Below, piece after piece: positions 30,807-40,537 of a stretch of DNA of 45,088 bases. Under the pieces are notes generated by a model. That model had not been told where the DNA came from and ran no database searches. It saw nothing but the letters and a program-made list of their open reading frames with translations. A program made the translations under genes and the position numbers. The DNA is taken from NCBI GenBank assembly GCA_040900345.1, contig JBBDZE010000010.1, positions 1-45,088 on the forward strand, read 5' to 3'. Every line of letters begins with the position of its first letter. The stretch's first letter is position 1. The DNA comes from JBBDZE01 sp040900345 (GTDB lineage Bacteria; Patescibacteriota; Minisyncoccia; Spechtbacterales; 2-12-FULL-38-22).

Positions 30807-33800
30807 TTATTCTTCGTTACCTTGCTCAATTTCAACATTCAAACCCAGACCTTTGAGTTCACTGACAAGCACATTGAACGATTCGGGAACGTTCGGTTTT
30901 TTGATGCTCTCACCTTTAATAATGGACTCATACGCGGCGGAGCGCCCCATCACATCGTCAGATTTAATGGTGAGAATTTCCTGTAGGTTGTGGGCCGCGC
31001 CATAACCCTCCAATGCCCACACTTCCATTTCTCCAAAGCGCTGGCCGCCAAACTGCGCCTTACCGCCCAGCGGCTGCTGGGTAATAAGAGAGTACGGGCC
31101 GATAGAACGCATATGGATTTTGTCTTCCACCATGTGCACGAGCTTCAATATATACATATAGCCAACGGTCACATTTTGGGCAAACGGTTCGCCGGTGCGG
31201 CCATCGCGCAGTTCAATTTTGCCGTCTTCGGGCAATCCGGCCGCGCGTAGTTCCTCACGGATGTCATCTTCGGTGGCGCCCGAGAAGGCCGGCGTCAATG
31301 CGCGGTACCCCAACTTGCCAGCGGCCCAACCCAAGTGGGTTTCCAGAATCTGACCAATGTTCATACGGGACGGTACACCCAGGGGGTTGAGGACCAAATC
31401 AACCGGCGTACCATCGGGCAGGAACGGCATGTCCTCCTGCGGCAGTACGCGGGAGATAACGCCCTTGTTTCCGTGACGGCCGGCGAGCTTATCGCCCGCT
31501 TCAATTTTACGAAGCTCCGCAATTTCCACCTGAATGCTCTTGATAACGCCGGTTGGCAGCTTATCGCCGTTTTCACGCGAGAAGACCGTCACGCCCACCA
31601 CGCGCCCACGCTTACCGTGAGGCATGCGTAGTGAAGTGTCCTTCACATCGCGAGCCTTTTCACCAAAAATGGCGCGTAACAAGCGCTCTTCACTGGTGAG
31701 GTCCGCCTCTCCCTTGGGTGAAATCTTGCCAACCAGAATGTCACCCGGCTCCACTTCCGCCCCGATGCGAATGATACCCTCTTCGTCGAGGTCCTTTAGC
31801 TTGTCCTCACCAACGTTGGGAATGTCGGGCGTGGTTACCTCGGGCCCCAGTTTGGTTTCGCGTACGTCCATCTCGAAGTTTTCGATATGAATGGATGAAA
31901 GGACGTCGTCTTTTACCAAGCGCTGGCTAATGACAATGGCGTCTTCGAAGTTGCCACCCCGCCAAGGCATAAAAGCTACCAGGATGTTTTTACCCAGCGC
32001 CAGTACGCCATCGTCTACGGAAGAAGAGTCAGCAAGCAAATCTCCCTTCTTTACGGCCTGTCCGGGCTGCACTTTGGTCATTTGGTGAATCACCGTGTAC
32101 TGGTTGCTGCGCAAAAAGTTGTTCAACTCATAGGTAGCGCTGCGGCCACGTTTGCCACCCTTGCCCGCGTAGCGCACCACGATCTTGGTCGCGTCGGCCT
32201 CTTCGACGATGCCGTCGGCCTCTGCCACCAGTACCAAACCCGAGTCACGCGCGACGCGCTCTTCAAGGCCCGTGCCGACAAACGGAGCTTCAGGACGTAC
32301 ACACGGTACGGCCTGGCGTTGCATGTTGGAAGCCATCAGCGCGCGGTTGGCGTCGTCGTGCTCAACAAAGGGTATAAGGGCCGTAGCAACTGAAATAAAC
32401 TGCTTGGGCGAAACGTCAATATAAGCTACCCTGCTACGATCCACCAGCATGGGAACTCCGCGCATGCGGGCCGTCACCATTTTGTTCGTGATTTTACCGT
32501 TCTTTACGGTAACGCCCGACGAGGCCACCGGCACGCGTTCCTCTTGCAATGCGTTAAGGTACTCAAATTCTCCGCTAATAACACCGTTCTTTACTACAAA
32601 GTAGGGAGTTTCGAGAAAACCAAATTCGTTGATGCGAGCATGTGAGGCCAAGCGGCCCACCAGACCGATGTTGGGACCTTCCGGCGTTTGGATAGGACAA
32701 ATACGGCCATAGTGGGACGGCTGCACGTCGCGGACGTCAAAGCCGGCGCGCTCCCGGGTCAAACCGCCAGGACCAGTGGCCGAAAGGATACGCTTGTGCT
32801 CCAATTCGGACAACGGGTTGGTATTATCCATGAACTGCGACAGCTGGCCCGTCGTGAAAAACTCACGCACAATAGATTGTACCGGACGCACATTGGCAAG
32901 TTGCGATGGGGTCATCGTGTCCATTTCCAAGGTGGACATTCGGTCTTTCACAATACGCTCCATGCGGGTGAGCCCCACGCGCAAACGATTTTGCAACATT
33001 TCCCCTACTGAGCGGACACGTCGGTTCCCCAGGTGGTCGATGTCGTCGGCCACGGCTTCGGGGTCGTTGTTCATGCGAATAATCTCCCACATCACGCCGA
33101 TAATGTCTTGTGCGGAAAGGATACGCTCTTCCTTAGCGTAGTTGCCATCTTTATCGCGCTTGGCCGCCGGTTTGCCCAACTGCGAGAATATTTCCGCAAG
33201 ACGTTGGTCAGTCTTCCAACGGCCTACGTTGGAAAGATCGTAGCGGTCAAAGTTGAAGAACGTATTCTCAACCAGGCTGCGCGCATTGTCCACGGTGGCA
33301 AGGTCCCCCGGACGAATGCGGCGATATACCTCCAGGAGCGCATCCGGCTGATTCTTCGTAATATCGTGTTCAAGCGTTTTTTCAATGTAGCTGACGTCCG
33401 GGTCAGTGTCGATCTTCTTGAAAGCCGCTACAATCTCTTTCTCGTTCAGCCCAAAAGCCCGCAACAGGGTCGTCGCGGGTACTTTACGCTTACGATCAAT
33501 CTTCACATAAATAGCCCCCGAGTATTCGGTTTCAAATTCCAACCACGCGCCACGGTTAGGAATGATCTTGGCGCCAAACACCTTAATGCCGCGCGAAACC
33601 GCCGAGGTAAAAAATGCTCCCGGCGAACGGATAAGCTGAGAGATCATGACACGCTCAACACCATTCATGATGAACGTACCGCGTGTAGTCATTAATGGAA
33701 AGTCGCCCAGGTAAATTTCCTGTTCTTTCATCTCGCCGGTCTTCTTGTTGTGCAAACGCATCGTCACCCGCAAGGCTGCCTCGTACGAGGCATTTTGGCG

Positions 33801-34025
33801 CCGTGCGGTCGACTCAGAGTACTTGGGATCTTCCAGGTGGTACTCGCCAAAGGATAGCTCGAGCTCCTTTCCACTGTAATCAGTGATGGGAGAAATTTCA
33901 TCCAGGAGCGAGCGGAGACCAACATCCCAGAACCAATCGTAGGAGGAGCGTTGTACCTCGAGAAGATTAGGTAGCTCCTTTTCTTTATATGATTGATGCG
34001 AAAAGTTTTTTGTAGGCAAGGACAT
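30807..34025 (-). CDS. rpoB: DNA-directed RNA polymerase subunit beta
   Basis: 1072 residues from the ATG at 34025 (MSLPTKNFSHQSYKEKELPN). Landmarks: NGVERVMISQLIRSPGAFF, the rifampicin-pocket region FFTTGQLSQFMDNTNPLSEL ... HKRILSATGPGG, GPNIGLVGRLA, and the C-terminal GQRFGEMEVWALEGYGAAHN that contacts beta'. In the rifampicin cluster I read SQFMDNTNPLSELEHKRILSATGPGG; residues usually His, Arg and Ser there appear as HKR and SAT, so most drug contacts seem kept. A TTG at 34043 gives a slightly longer frame but no better start. The gene is preceded by a strong promoter and a 230-base leader with a hairpin and T tract. Confidence 0.99.
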   Translation of the reverse strand: MSLPTKNFSHQSYKEKELPNLLEVQRSSYDWFWDVGLRSLLDEISPITDYSGKELELSFGEYHLEDPKYSESTARRQNASYEAALRVTMRLHNKKTGEMKEQEIYLGDFPLMTTRGTFIMNGVERVMISQLIRSPGAFFTSAVSRGIKVFGAKIIPNRGAWLEFETEYSGAIYVKIDRKRKVPATTLLRAFGLNEKEIVAAFKKIDTDPDVSYIEKTLEHDITKNQPDALLEVYRRIRPGDLATVDNARSLVENTFFNFDRYDLSNVGRWKTDQRLAEIFSQLGKPAAKRDKDGNYAKEERILSAQDIIGVMWEIIRMNNDPEAVADDIDHLGNRRVRSVGEMLQNRLRVGLTRMERIVKDRMSTLEMDTMTPSQLANVRPVQSIVREFFTTGQLSQFMDNTNPLSELEHKRILSATGPGGLTRERAGFDVRDVQPSHYGRICPIQTPEGPNIGLVGRLASHARINEFGFLETPYFVVKNGVISGEFEYLNALQEERVPVASSGVTVKNGKITNKMVTARMRGVPMLVDRSRVAYIDVSPKQFISVATALIPFVEHDDANRALMASNMQRQAVPCVRPEAPFVGTGLEERVARDSGLVLVAEADGIVEEADATKIVVRYAGKGGKRGRSATYELNNFLRSNQYTVIHQMTKVQPGQAVKKGDLLADSSSVDDGVLALGKNILVAFMPWRGGNFEDAIVISQRLVKDDVLSSIHIENFEMDVRETKLGPEVTTPDIPNVGEDKLKDLDEEGIIRIGAEVEPGDILVGKISPKGEADLTSEERLLRAIFGEKARDVKDTSLRMPHGKRGRVVGVTVFSRENGDKLPTGVIKSIQVEIAELRKIEAGDKLAGRHGNKGVISRVLPQEDMPFLPDGTPVDLVLNPLGVPSRMNIGQILETHLGWAAGKLGYRALTPAFSGATEDDIREELRAAGLPEDGKIELRDGRTGEPFAQNVTVGYMYILKLVHMVEDKIHMRSIGPYSLITQQPLGGKAQFGGQRFGEMEVWALEGYGAAHNLQEILTIKSDDVMGRSAAYESIIKGESIKKPNVPESFNVLVSELKGLGLNVEIEQGNEE

Positions 34026-34059
34026 AGGGCTTGATGCTACCAATCAAAGTAAATAAAAA

Positions 34060-34104
34060 AAACAAAAAAGCGCACACACCAGCGTTCCTCCACATAAGTG
34101 GAGG
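34060..34104 (-). promoter_or_regulatory. Hairpin and T tract in the rpoB leader (possible attenuator)
   Basis: On the minus strand CCTCCAC-TTAT-GTGGAGG (34104-34087) is followed by a CGC/GCG mini-stem and then TTTTTTGTTTTTTTT before the start codon. This resembles an intrinsic terminator within the leader, so partial termination ahead of rpoB is possible. No protein-binding site can be assigned. Confidence 0.45.
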
Positions 34105-34257
34105 TTTTCGGGTCGCGTATAAAATTAATTATGACGCAAGAAAATCAAAGGAAGGTGATTACCTTCAGTGCGCTTTCGTTGTTCGAGAACTGCGCGCCAC
34201 TTTCTAAAGAATGTCAGTAGAAAGTCAAGTGCAGTTTTCCACATCCGCGCTTCTTCT

Positions 34258-34286
34258 ATATTACGCAGAGTTCCTGAAAATGTCAA
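34258..34286 (-). promoter_or_regulatory. Strong promoter for rpoBC
   Basis: Minus strand TTGACA (34286-34281), a 17-bp spacer, then TAATAT (34263-34258): consensus -35 and near-consensus -10. It would start transcription near 34250, about 225 bases before rpoB. It is the closest match to a vegetative sigma-factor promoter in the window. Confidence 0.85.
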
Positions 34287-34380
34287 TGCTCCGACTGCCC
34301 CCAGCACAAGCCGCTTGGCATTGGCTATTGCTATCACCTGCACATCCCGGCCAACTCGCCCTGAGGAAATCGAAGGGTCA

Positions 34381-34510
34381 ACAGTCTGCCATGATTCAAT
34401 ACCTTGGCAGCGCTCGTTCCTGTTCACACCACAATTCCCGCACGTGTGGGAATTGTGGTGTGAAATTGTTTGCAGTGATGCCAAGGTATTGAGTAGAAAC
34501 ACAGTCTGCC
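34381..34510. repeat. Nested palindromic element flanked by 10-bp direct repeats
   Basis: Outer arms CAATACCTTGGCA (34397-34409) and TGCCAAGGTATTG (34479-34491) are perfect inverses. Inside them, TTCACACCACAATTCCC (34423-34439) and its perfect complement (34448-34464) form a second 17-bp stem with an 8-base loop. ACAGTCTGCC occurs directly on both sides (34381-34390 and 34501-34510). The element lies between the rodA stop and the rpoB promoter. A CTCGCCCTGAGG..TCGAAGGG repeat (about 34349-34377) abuts it. Confidence 0.75.
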
Positions 34511-34526
34511 TCCCCACCCCCCGGCA

Positions 34527-35669
34527 TCAGCTTCGCATCTCTGCGGCTAGTATATCGCGCTCTTCTATTTCGTAGGCCCGGGAGGTGTTGCGATAAATAC
34601 TCTGCACAATACCCATCGCCAGAAAGAGCGTCAGCAAACTGCTCCCTCCATAGCTGACAAACGGCAGAGTCACGCCGGCAACCGGCGCCAAACGCATGGC
34701 CACCCCGATGTTAAGAAAGAGTTGGGCCGCGACCATCACGGCTACTCCCACCACCGTCAGGCGGGCAAAATTATTATGAGCCATCCGAGCAATCGCAAAG
34801 AGACGCCAGAACAAAACGGCAAACAAGACCAGGACAAGCAGCACCATGAATATGCCAAACTCTTCGGCAATAGCTGAATAGATAAAGTCAGTCTGGGCTT
34901 CCGGCAAAAAACCGAGCTGGCTTTGTGTCCCCTGCCGCAACCCCTGCCCCCAGATACCTCCCGAGGCAATGGCAATAAGCGACTGCAGCGAATTATACCC
35001 CGCGCCCAAGGGATCAGCCGAGGGATCAAGGAAGGAAAGGATGCGACCTTTTTGATACTCCTGCAGGAGAAAGTTCCAACCAAGCGCCACCAAACCCACC
35101 CCGACCGCGCCCATTGCCGCCACCCGTTGGGGTGTAATACCCGAAACAAGCACCATCCCAAACCAAATGGCCACCAAAATGGACAGCGATCCCACATCGG
35201 GCTGGCGCAATATGAGAAATGCGGGAATCGCCAAGTAGACGGCCGAAATCAGCAGCGGCTGAAGGCGATACATCTCGACGTGGCGCATTGAAAAGTACTT
35301 CGCAAAGATCAGAACTAAAATCACCTTGAGCGGTTCCACGGGTTCAATATTGAAAAACCCTACATTGATCCAGCTTTGCGCGCCACGAACCGGTGACCCA
35401 ATCACCAGCACCACGACCAAGCCCAGCACACCAATACCGTACAATGCCAGAACCGGCAGAGAATGCACGCGAAATACCCGGTAGTCCACCGAGGCAATCA
35501 GTACAAACGCCCCCAAACCCACCACGGCCCACAGCGCCTGCCGATAAAAACTGGAAAGCCCCGGGGCCGTCGTGCTAAACAGCGAGAGAATGCCAATACC
35601 CACCAGTCCCAGTGTGGCCGCCAGCAAAATCCAATCAAATTTCCCAAGCAGCGATGAAAGAAATCTCAT
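34527..35669 (-). CDS. rodA: Rod-shape peptidoglycan glycosyltransferase RodA (SEDS family)
   Basis: 380 residues with about ten hydrophobic helices. SEDS signatures: GAQSWINVGFFNIEPVEPLK (conserved GxxxWI and EPxK), RQPDVGSLSILVAI, QTDFIYSAIAEEFG, and the C-terminal GVTLPFVSYGGSSLL. It polymerises glycan strands from lipid II with a class B PBP during elongation; the catalytic Asp is in the QPD-type loop. RodA rather than FtsW is favoured by the IEPVEPLK and PFVSYGGSS forms, but the two families are close. The ATG at 35669 lies 4 bp after the stop of the upstream gene. rodA is followed by the nested palindrome and then rpoB. Confidence 0.92.
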   Translation of the reverse strand: MRFLSSLLGKFDWILLAATLGLVGIGILSLFSTTAPGLSSFYRQALWAVVGLGAFVLIASVDYRVFRVHSLPVLALYGIGVLGLVVVLVIGSPVRGAQSWINVGFFNIEPVEPLKVILVLIFAKYFSMRHVEMYRLQPLLISAVYLAIPAFLILRQPDVGSLSILVAIWFGMVLVSGITPQRVAAMGAVGVGLVALGWNFLLQEYQKGRILSFLDPSADPLGAGYNSLQSLIAIASGGIWGQGLRQGTQSQLGFLPEAQTDFIYSAIAEEFGIFMVLLVLVLFAVLFWRLFAIARMAHNNFARLTVVGVAVMVAAQLFLNIGVAMRLAPVAGVTLPFVSYGGSSLLTLFLAMGIVQSIYRNTSRAYEIEERDILAAEMRS

Positions 35670-35673
35670 ATCG

Positions 35674-36390
35674 CTATCGTATAAGGTTATCGGAATTGAG
35701 CGCATTAGTGCTCACAAAAAACTCCACGCGAGTTGCGCCTGCAATGACACCCGGCCAAAACACCGGAGCTTCGCGTTCTTCCTGCGGTCGCACGGTTTGA
35801 ATATTCGTCGTATTGACGCCCACTATCTCGCCCACCTCATTGTAGAGCACGACGGCTACATCAATGGTACGCAGGCCATAAAGCGATTCGTTGCGTATAA
35901 TAGCTGAGGCACGCTGAATGCCGCCCGCTCCTTCAGTGATAACATTGCGGACGGTGAGCCGCGGCGCAACAACATTTCCCAAGGTGTCCCATACGTGGCC
36001 GCCTACCTCCAAACGAACCTCCTCAACATGAAATGAAAATGTCCGCCGCGGCTCAACGATGAGCCGCTTCTCCCCCGCCAAGATATATGAAGTGCCCGAA
36101 ATATGTTCTTCATTGCCTCCACCCCGCACAACAAACGTATACGCATATGAAGAAGCTCCCCACTTTTCGTTGGGGTTGGCTATCAACGCGGCCAATTCTC
36201 CCGGACTCTCCACACCGCTAACATACCGCGCCCAATCAACCGCTAGGTCTTCCTGCTCGCCTCCGTCGTTCACGATAGGTATGAACGGTACTTCCTCTCC
36301 GCGCATGAGCGCAACCAGGACCACCACGCCAACGCCAACAGCCGCGGGCACGCCTGCAGTGACGACGAGAATAACTAACCGCTTCAACAT
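35674..36390 (-). CDS. Membrane-anchored protein with FxLYD-like extracellular domain
   Basis: 238 residues from the ATG at 36390 (MLKRLVILVVTAGVPAAVGV). One N-terminal transmembrane helix (about 4-28) is followed by an exported part. The C-terminal ~90 residues (ITEGAGGIQRASAIIRNESL ... IDVAVVLYNEVGEIVGVNTT) look like the FxLYD beta-sandwich found in secreted proteins. AAGGA lies about 10 bp upstream; another ATG at 36399 is possible. No enzyme motif is seen. It is directly downstream of 5S rRNA (about 60 bp) on the same strand and 4 bp before rodA, so it might be read from the rRNA promoter as well as its own. Confidence 0.65.
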   Translation of the reverse strand: MLKRLVILVVTAGVPAAVGVGVVVLVALMRGEEVPFIPIVNDGGEQEDLAVDWARYVSGVESPGELAALIANPNEKWGASSYAYTFVVRGGGNEEHISGTSYILAGEKRLIVEPRRTFSFHVEEVRLEVGGHVWDTLGNVVAPRLTVRNVITEGAGGIQRASAIIRNESLYGLRTIDVAVVLYNEVGEIVGVNTTNIQTVRPQEEREAPVFWPGVIAGATRVEFFVSTNALNSDNLIR

Positions 36391-36449
36391 CCTATGCATA
36401 TCCTTTTTATACATGGTCATTGTACGGCAACGTATCAACAAATAAAAAC

Positions 36450-36567
36450 AGTGGTAAGGCGATTACCTACTTTCCCCCTTGCGGAGTATCATCGGCCTTC
36501 GAGGATTTCACTTCCGTGTTCGGAATGGGAACGGGTGGAGCACCTCCAGCATAATCGCCTTACCACT
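36450..36567 (-). rRNA. rrf: 5S ribosomal RNA
   Basis: About 118 bases. The minus strand reads GGTAAGGCGATTATGCTGGA, then the conserved CACCCGTTCCCATTCCGAAC and GAAGTGAAATCC, and ends GGTAATCGCCTTACC, which pairs with the start. The ends are uncertain by a few bases because the terminal helix continues into flanking sequence (ACAGTGGTAAGG). It lies 115 bp downstream of 23S rRNA. Confidence 0.95.
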
Positions 36568-36620
36568 GTCTTCATGCGGTTGCGTGAACAAGCTTCGTTA
36601 TGAACTGAATACCCGGTTTT

Positions 36621-36649
36621 CAAATAAGGTCGTCATTGTTCTGCGGTTT
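36621..36649 (-). other. 3' half of the 23S rRNA processing stem
   Basis: On the minus strand this half (AAACCGCAGAACAATGACGA then CCTTATTTG) is complementary to 40261-40288, upstream of 23S, over about 26 of 29 positions. Together they would form the long double helix at the base of the 23S precursor that RNase III normally cuts. A CGTGTACC/GGTACACG hairpin (36652-36671) sits beside it. Confidence 0.75.
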
Positions 36650-37055
36650 GTCGTGTACCTAACGGTACACGGAAACAGAAAGGTATGCTGAATATTAGTA
36701 CTGCTTGGCTCAACACATCGCTGTGCTTACACCTACAGCCTATCAACCTGCTCGTCTAGCAGGAATCTTGAACCCTTATCTTGAGGGAGGCTTCGCGCTT
36801 ATATGCTTTCAGCGCTTATCCCGTCCGAACATAGCTACCCAGCTGTGCCGTTGGTACGACAACTGGTACACCAGAGGTTCGTTCTCTCCGGTCCTCTCGT
36901 ACTAGGAGAGACTCCCCGCAAGGTTCGACGCCCACGGAAGATAGAGACCAACCTGTCTTACGACGGTCTGAACCCAGCTCGCGTGACGTTTTAATTGGCG
37001 AACAGCCAAACCCTTGGGACCTTCTCCAGCCCCAGGATACGCCGAGCCGACATCG

Positions 37056-37368
37056 CTGTCTATTTTTCTCCTGTTACCAGGAGGATCGGACTATATCTTC
37101 ATCCTGCGCTCTGTAAACGCAGGAGATCGGCGTGTAGTCTCTACGGGGTCATAACCCAACTTATACTTCATGGATGGATGTATCGCGATCAGCGATACAA
37201 TAACCACAGACTTCTGGAATTGGGTTAGACTTCCCACGGTATTGTCCATACGTACATTCTACCATTTGGTAGCGCTAGTGCATGGAGTTCACCGTTATAG
37301 CCAATTTATTTTTGTATGGGATTACTCCCATAGACACCCCGATTATTAAGTTCGTAACTTAAATGTTA
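37056..37368 (-). other. Group I intron in 23S rRNA at U2500
   Basis: The minus strand exon breaks as GGCACCT | intron | CGATGTCGG, which in E. coli numbering is after U2500 in the peptidyl-transferase loop. The intron ends in G, as required. GGGGTG near its 5' end can pair with the exon CACCT, with a U-G pair at the splice site (P1 and internal guide). GAGACTACACG and AAGATATAGTCC are the conserved P7 strands of the catalytic core. At 313 bases it is short and holds no homing-endonuclease ORF. Self-splicing is expected from these features but not demonstrated. Confidence 0.93.
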
Positions 37369-37998
37369 AGGTGCCGATCCGCCTCGTCGCTGTGAACGCT
37401 TGGAGGCGACTAGCCTGTTATCCCCGGGGTAACTTTTATCTGATGATCTTCCGCCTTTCTATAAAGAAAAGGTCGGTTCACTAAGTTCTGCTTTCGCATC
37501 TTTCTGCATATTCCGAAGAAGGTGCAGAATTCTCTACTCCCACGTACTCACGTAAAGATTGTACGCAGTTTAAAGAAGCGCGGCTTACAAGCCTTGCAGT
37601 TAAGCCAGCTTGTGCCTTTACACGATCACTCCGATTTCCATCCGGAGCTAGCTGACCTTAATAAGCGCCTCCGCTACAATTTAGGAGGCAAGCGCCCCAC
37701 TTAAACTACCCACCTTTCACTGTCCTGACTGTGTTTAGCAGCCAGTTAGTCATGGCATCAATGCAGACAGGTGTTTCATCGGCGGCTCCACGCCGGCCAA
37801 AACCAGCGCTTCAAAGCCTCCCTGCTACGCTACGCAGCAAAAACACCATAACAATAAAAAGCTATAGTAAAGCTCCCGGGGTCTTTTCGTCTATCCGCGG
37901 GTAACCGGCATCTTCACCGGTACTGCATTTTCACCGAGCTCTTCGTTGAGACAGTTTCCCAGTCGTTACGCCATTCGTGCGGGACAGAAATTACCTGC

Positions 37999-38047
<49 letters not shown>

Positions 38048-38844
38048 CGGCGCTTATATCCTCAGCTTTCCTCCCGAAGGAGGAGAACCGCTGATACTTA
38101 ACGTTCCGGCATTGGTCAGGCGTCAGCCCCTATACATCCTCTTACGAGTTTGCAGAGACCTGTGTTTTTGGTAAACAGTCGCTAGGAAAACATTCGCTGC
38201 GCCCCGTATTGCTACGGGGAAGGCATATCCCTAAGTTACGCCTAGCTAATTTGCCGAGTTCCTTAACGAAGACTCACTCGTTCACCTTGGTATACTCTAC
38301 CAGTCTACCTGTGTCGGTTTTGCGGTACGGATTTCCGTGTGTTAGCCCTAGAAGTTTTTCTGGGAAGGTTGCTCAAAGAAGTCGCTCCCATTACAGAAGC
38401 TTCCCTCACCGCTTGGAGTAGCCATAGGGGGATTTCTCCCCTATGCTCCTTATGGCAAGGACGCGAATCCAATAACGCGCTCCTTCTACTAACCTCCGTC
38501 GCTCCATCAGAACACACAGAAAGGGCTGGAATATTAACCAGCTGTCCATCCCGCCGATCCTTTCGGACCTGCGGTTAGGACCGCCTAACCCTTGGATGAT
38601 TGCCATTGCCAAGGAAACCTTAGACTTTCGGTGGAAGGGTCTCGCACCCTTCTTGCGGTTACTCATTCCAACATTCTCTCTTCCCATCGCTCCACCATGC
38701 CTCACGACATGACTTCAGCGCAATGGAAATGCTCTCCTACCATCCCGCCACAAGGGCGGAATCCACGTCTTCGGTGATACGTTTGAGCCCCGTTACATTT
38801 TCGGCGCAGGAACTCTCGACCAGTCAGCTGTTACGCTTTGTTTA

Positions 38845-38882
<38 letters not shown>

Positions 38883-39424
38883 AGAGTTCCCACCTCCTTT
38901 CCCACTTAACGTATACTTGGGGACCTTAGACGGTGGTCTGGGCTGTTTCCCTTTCGAGCGCGGAGCTTAGCCCCCGCGTTCTAACTCTTTACTAGTACTA
39001 CATGGAATTCGGAGTTTAACTGGTCTGACTCAGCAAAGCCTTGACAGACCAATTAGTGCTCTACCTCCACATAGATTCGGTAAAGGCCATGCCTAAACAT
39101 GTTTCGGAGAGAACCAGCTATTACCTAGTTCGATTAGCTTTTCACTGCGACCCACAGCTCATCCCCTCGTATTGCACGGCGAGTGGGTTCGGGCCTCCCT
39201 CCAGTGTTACCTGAAGTTCACCCTGGCCATGGGTAGATCACTAGGCTTCGGGTCTAATGCGTGCTGCACAAAGAGTATTGGCCCTATGACCGGATGGTCA
39301 CAGAGTCAATACTCTTAAATCGCCCTTTTAAGACTCGGTTTCCCTGCGCTTTCCCGCGTTCAAGCGGTTAAACAAGCAACACACATTAACTCGTTGGATC
39401 ATTATGCAAAAGGCACACGGTCAC

Positions 39425-39591
39425 CCACATCTCACTGCTTTCGATTCGCGTTCCGATCCCAACCCCTTAAGCGATAACCAAATGAATACACAAAGAGCCA
39501 CAACAAAATTGTTGGTGTGGTCATTCAATTGGTTCTCAAGGCAGTTCGGTCCGGTCGCTGCATCAAACGCAATGAGATGCAGGCTCCCGTT
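39425..39591 (-). other. Helix 25 insertion in 23S rRNA, possible intervening sequence
   Basis: Between GGGAGC and GGTGACCGTGTGCC, where E. coli has about 15 bases, there are ~165 bases. Their ends pair (CATCTCATTGC with GCAGTGAGATG, one G-U), and an inner hairpin (AACCAA-TGAAT ... ATTCATTTGGTT, with CCACACCAACAA/TTGTTGTGG within) fills it. Helix 25 is a classical site of RNase III-excised intervening sequences. Whether it is cut out cannot be told from sequence. Confidence 0.6.
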
Positions 39592-39641
39592 CCTTGTAGG
39601 CACATGGTTTCAGGTACTATTTCAACGCCCTCACCGGGCTA

Positions 39642-39678
<37 letters not shown>

Positions 39679-40260
39679 ATCATCAAGTGTATTTAGCCTT
39701 TCCCGATAGGTCGGGACGATTCGCTCGAGGTAGTCGTGCCTCGAGCTACTCAGGGACAGAAACCAACATTCAAAACTTTTCGGATACGGGACCTTTACCC
39801 TCTTTGGTCGCCCTTTCCAGGGTCGTTCTCCTAAATTTATCGTGTTGTATTGTCTCTGCCCTACAACCCCTGCCCGAAGGCAGGTTTGGGCTCTTCCCTT
39901 TTCGCTCGCCGCTACTAAGGGAATACTATGCAGTGCTTGAGAGAGCGCACCGTTTGCACGACGCGTCCTCCCAAGCACTGTTCCTACGGTATCTTTTCCT
40001 CCGCTTACTGAAATGTTTTACTTCAGCGGGTTAGGTTTCGTACCTTGCGGCACGAATGATCTGGCTCTCACCAGACCGGGTTTCCCCATTCGGACATCTC
40101 CGGATCAACGGTTGCTACACACCTACCCGAAGCTTATCGCAGCTACGCCACGTCCTTCATCCCCACTTGATGTCAAGGCATCCCCCATGTGCCCTTGAGT
40201 AACCTTTCTGCTTCTGTACAAAACTCCAGCCGGCTATACAAGCCAACAGAGCTTTGCACT

Positions 40261-40288
40261 AAACCGCAGAACAATAAGACCTTATTTG
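40261..40288 (-). other. 5' half of the 23S rRNA processing stem
   Basis: The upstream strand of the precursor stem, complementary to 36621-36649. An AACATGCA/TGCATGTT hairpin (40291-40312) lies immediately upstream. Further upstream a CCGC-GCGA-GCGG stem with six Ts (about 40425-40440) looks like a small terminator of incoming transcription. A -10-like TATGAT occurs near 40375 but without a -35, so the rRNA promoter is not certain. Confidence 0.7.
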
Positions 40289-40537
40289 GGAACATGCATT
40301 GCGGTGCATGTTCACCGGGGTATTCAGTTGTGAAGGTGCACCCCTTCACAGAAGGGCGAGGCCGTATGCGCTTATCATACCGCCTCGTCCATCTACGATT
40401 GGTCATTCAAATTGGGCAACGAAAAAACCGCTCGCGCGGCCCAGGGAAACAAAACCTCTGGTAAGGCCGCTTATTGTCGGTGGAGTACGTTGCTGAATGT
40501 TGTCACGCTAGCCATGATATCGCAGCCAAGAATACGT

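Noticed and set aside
34125..34517. A 130-codon minus-strand ORF upstream of rpoB
   Set aside because: It reads through the nested palindrome, the rpoB promoter and its leader. Shine-Dalgarno and homology are lacking; the open frame is probably chance.
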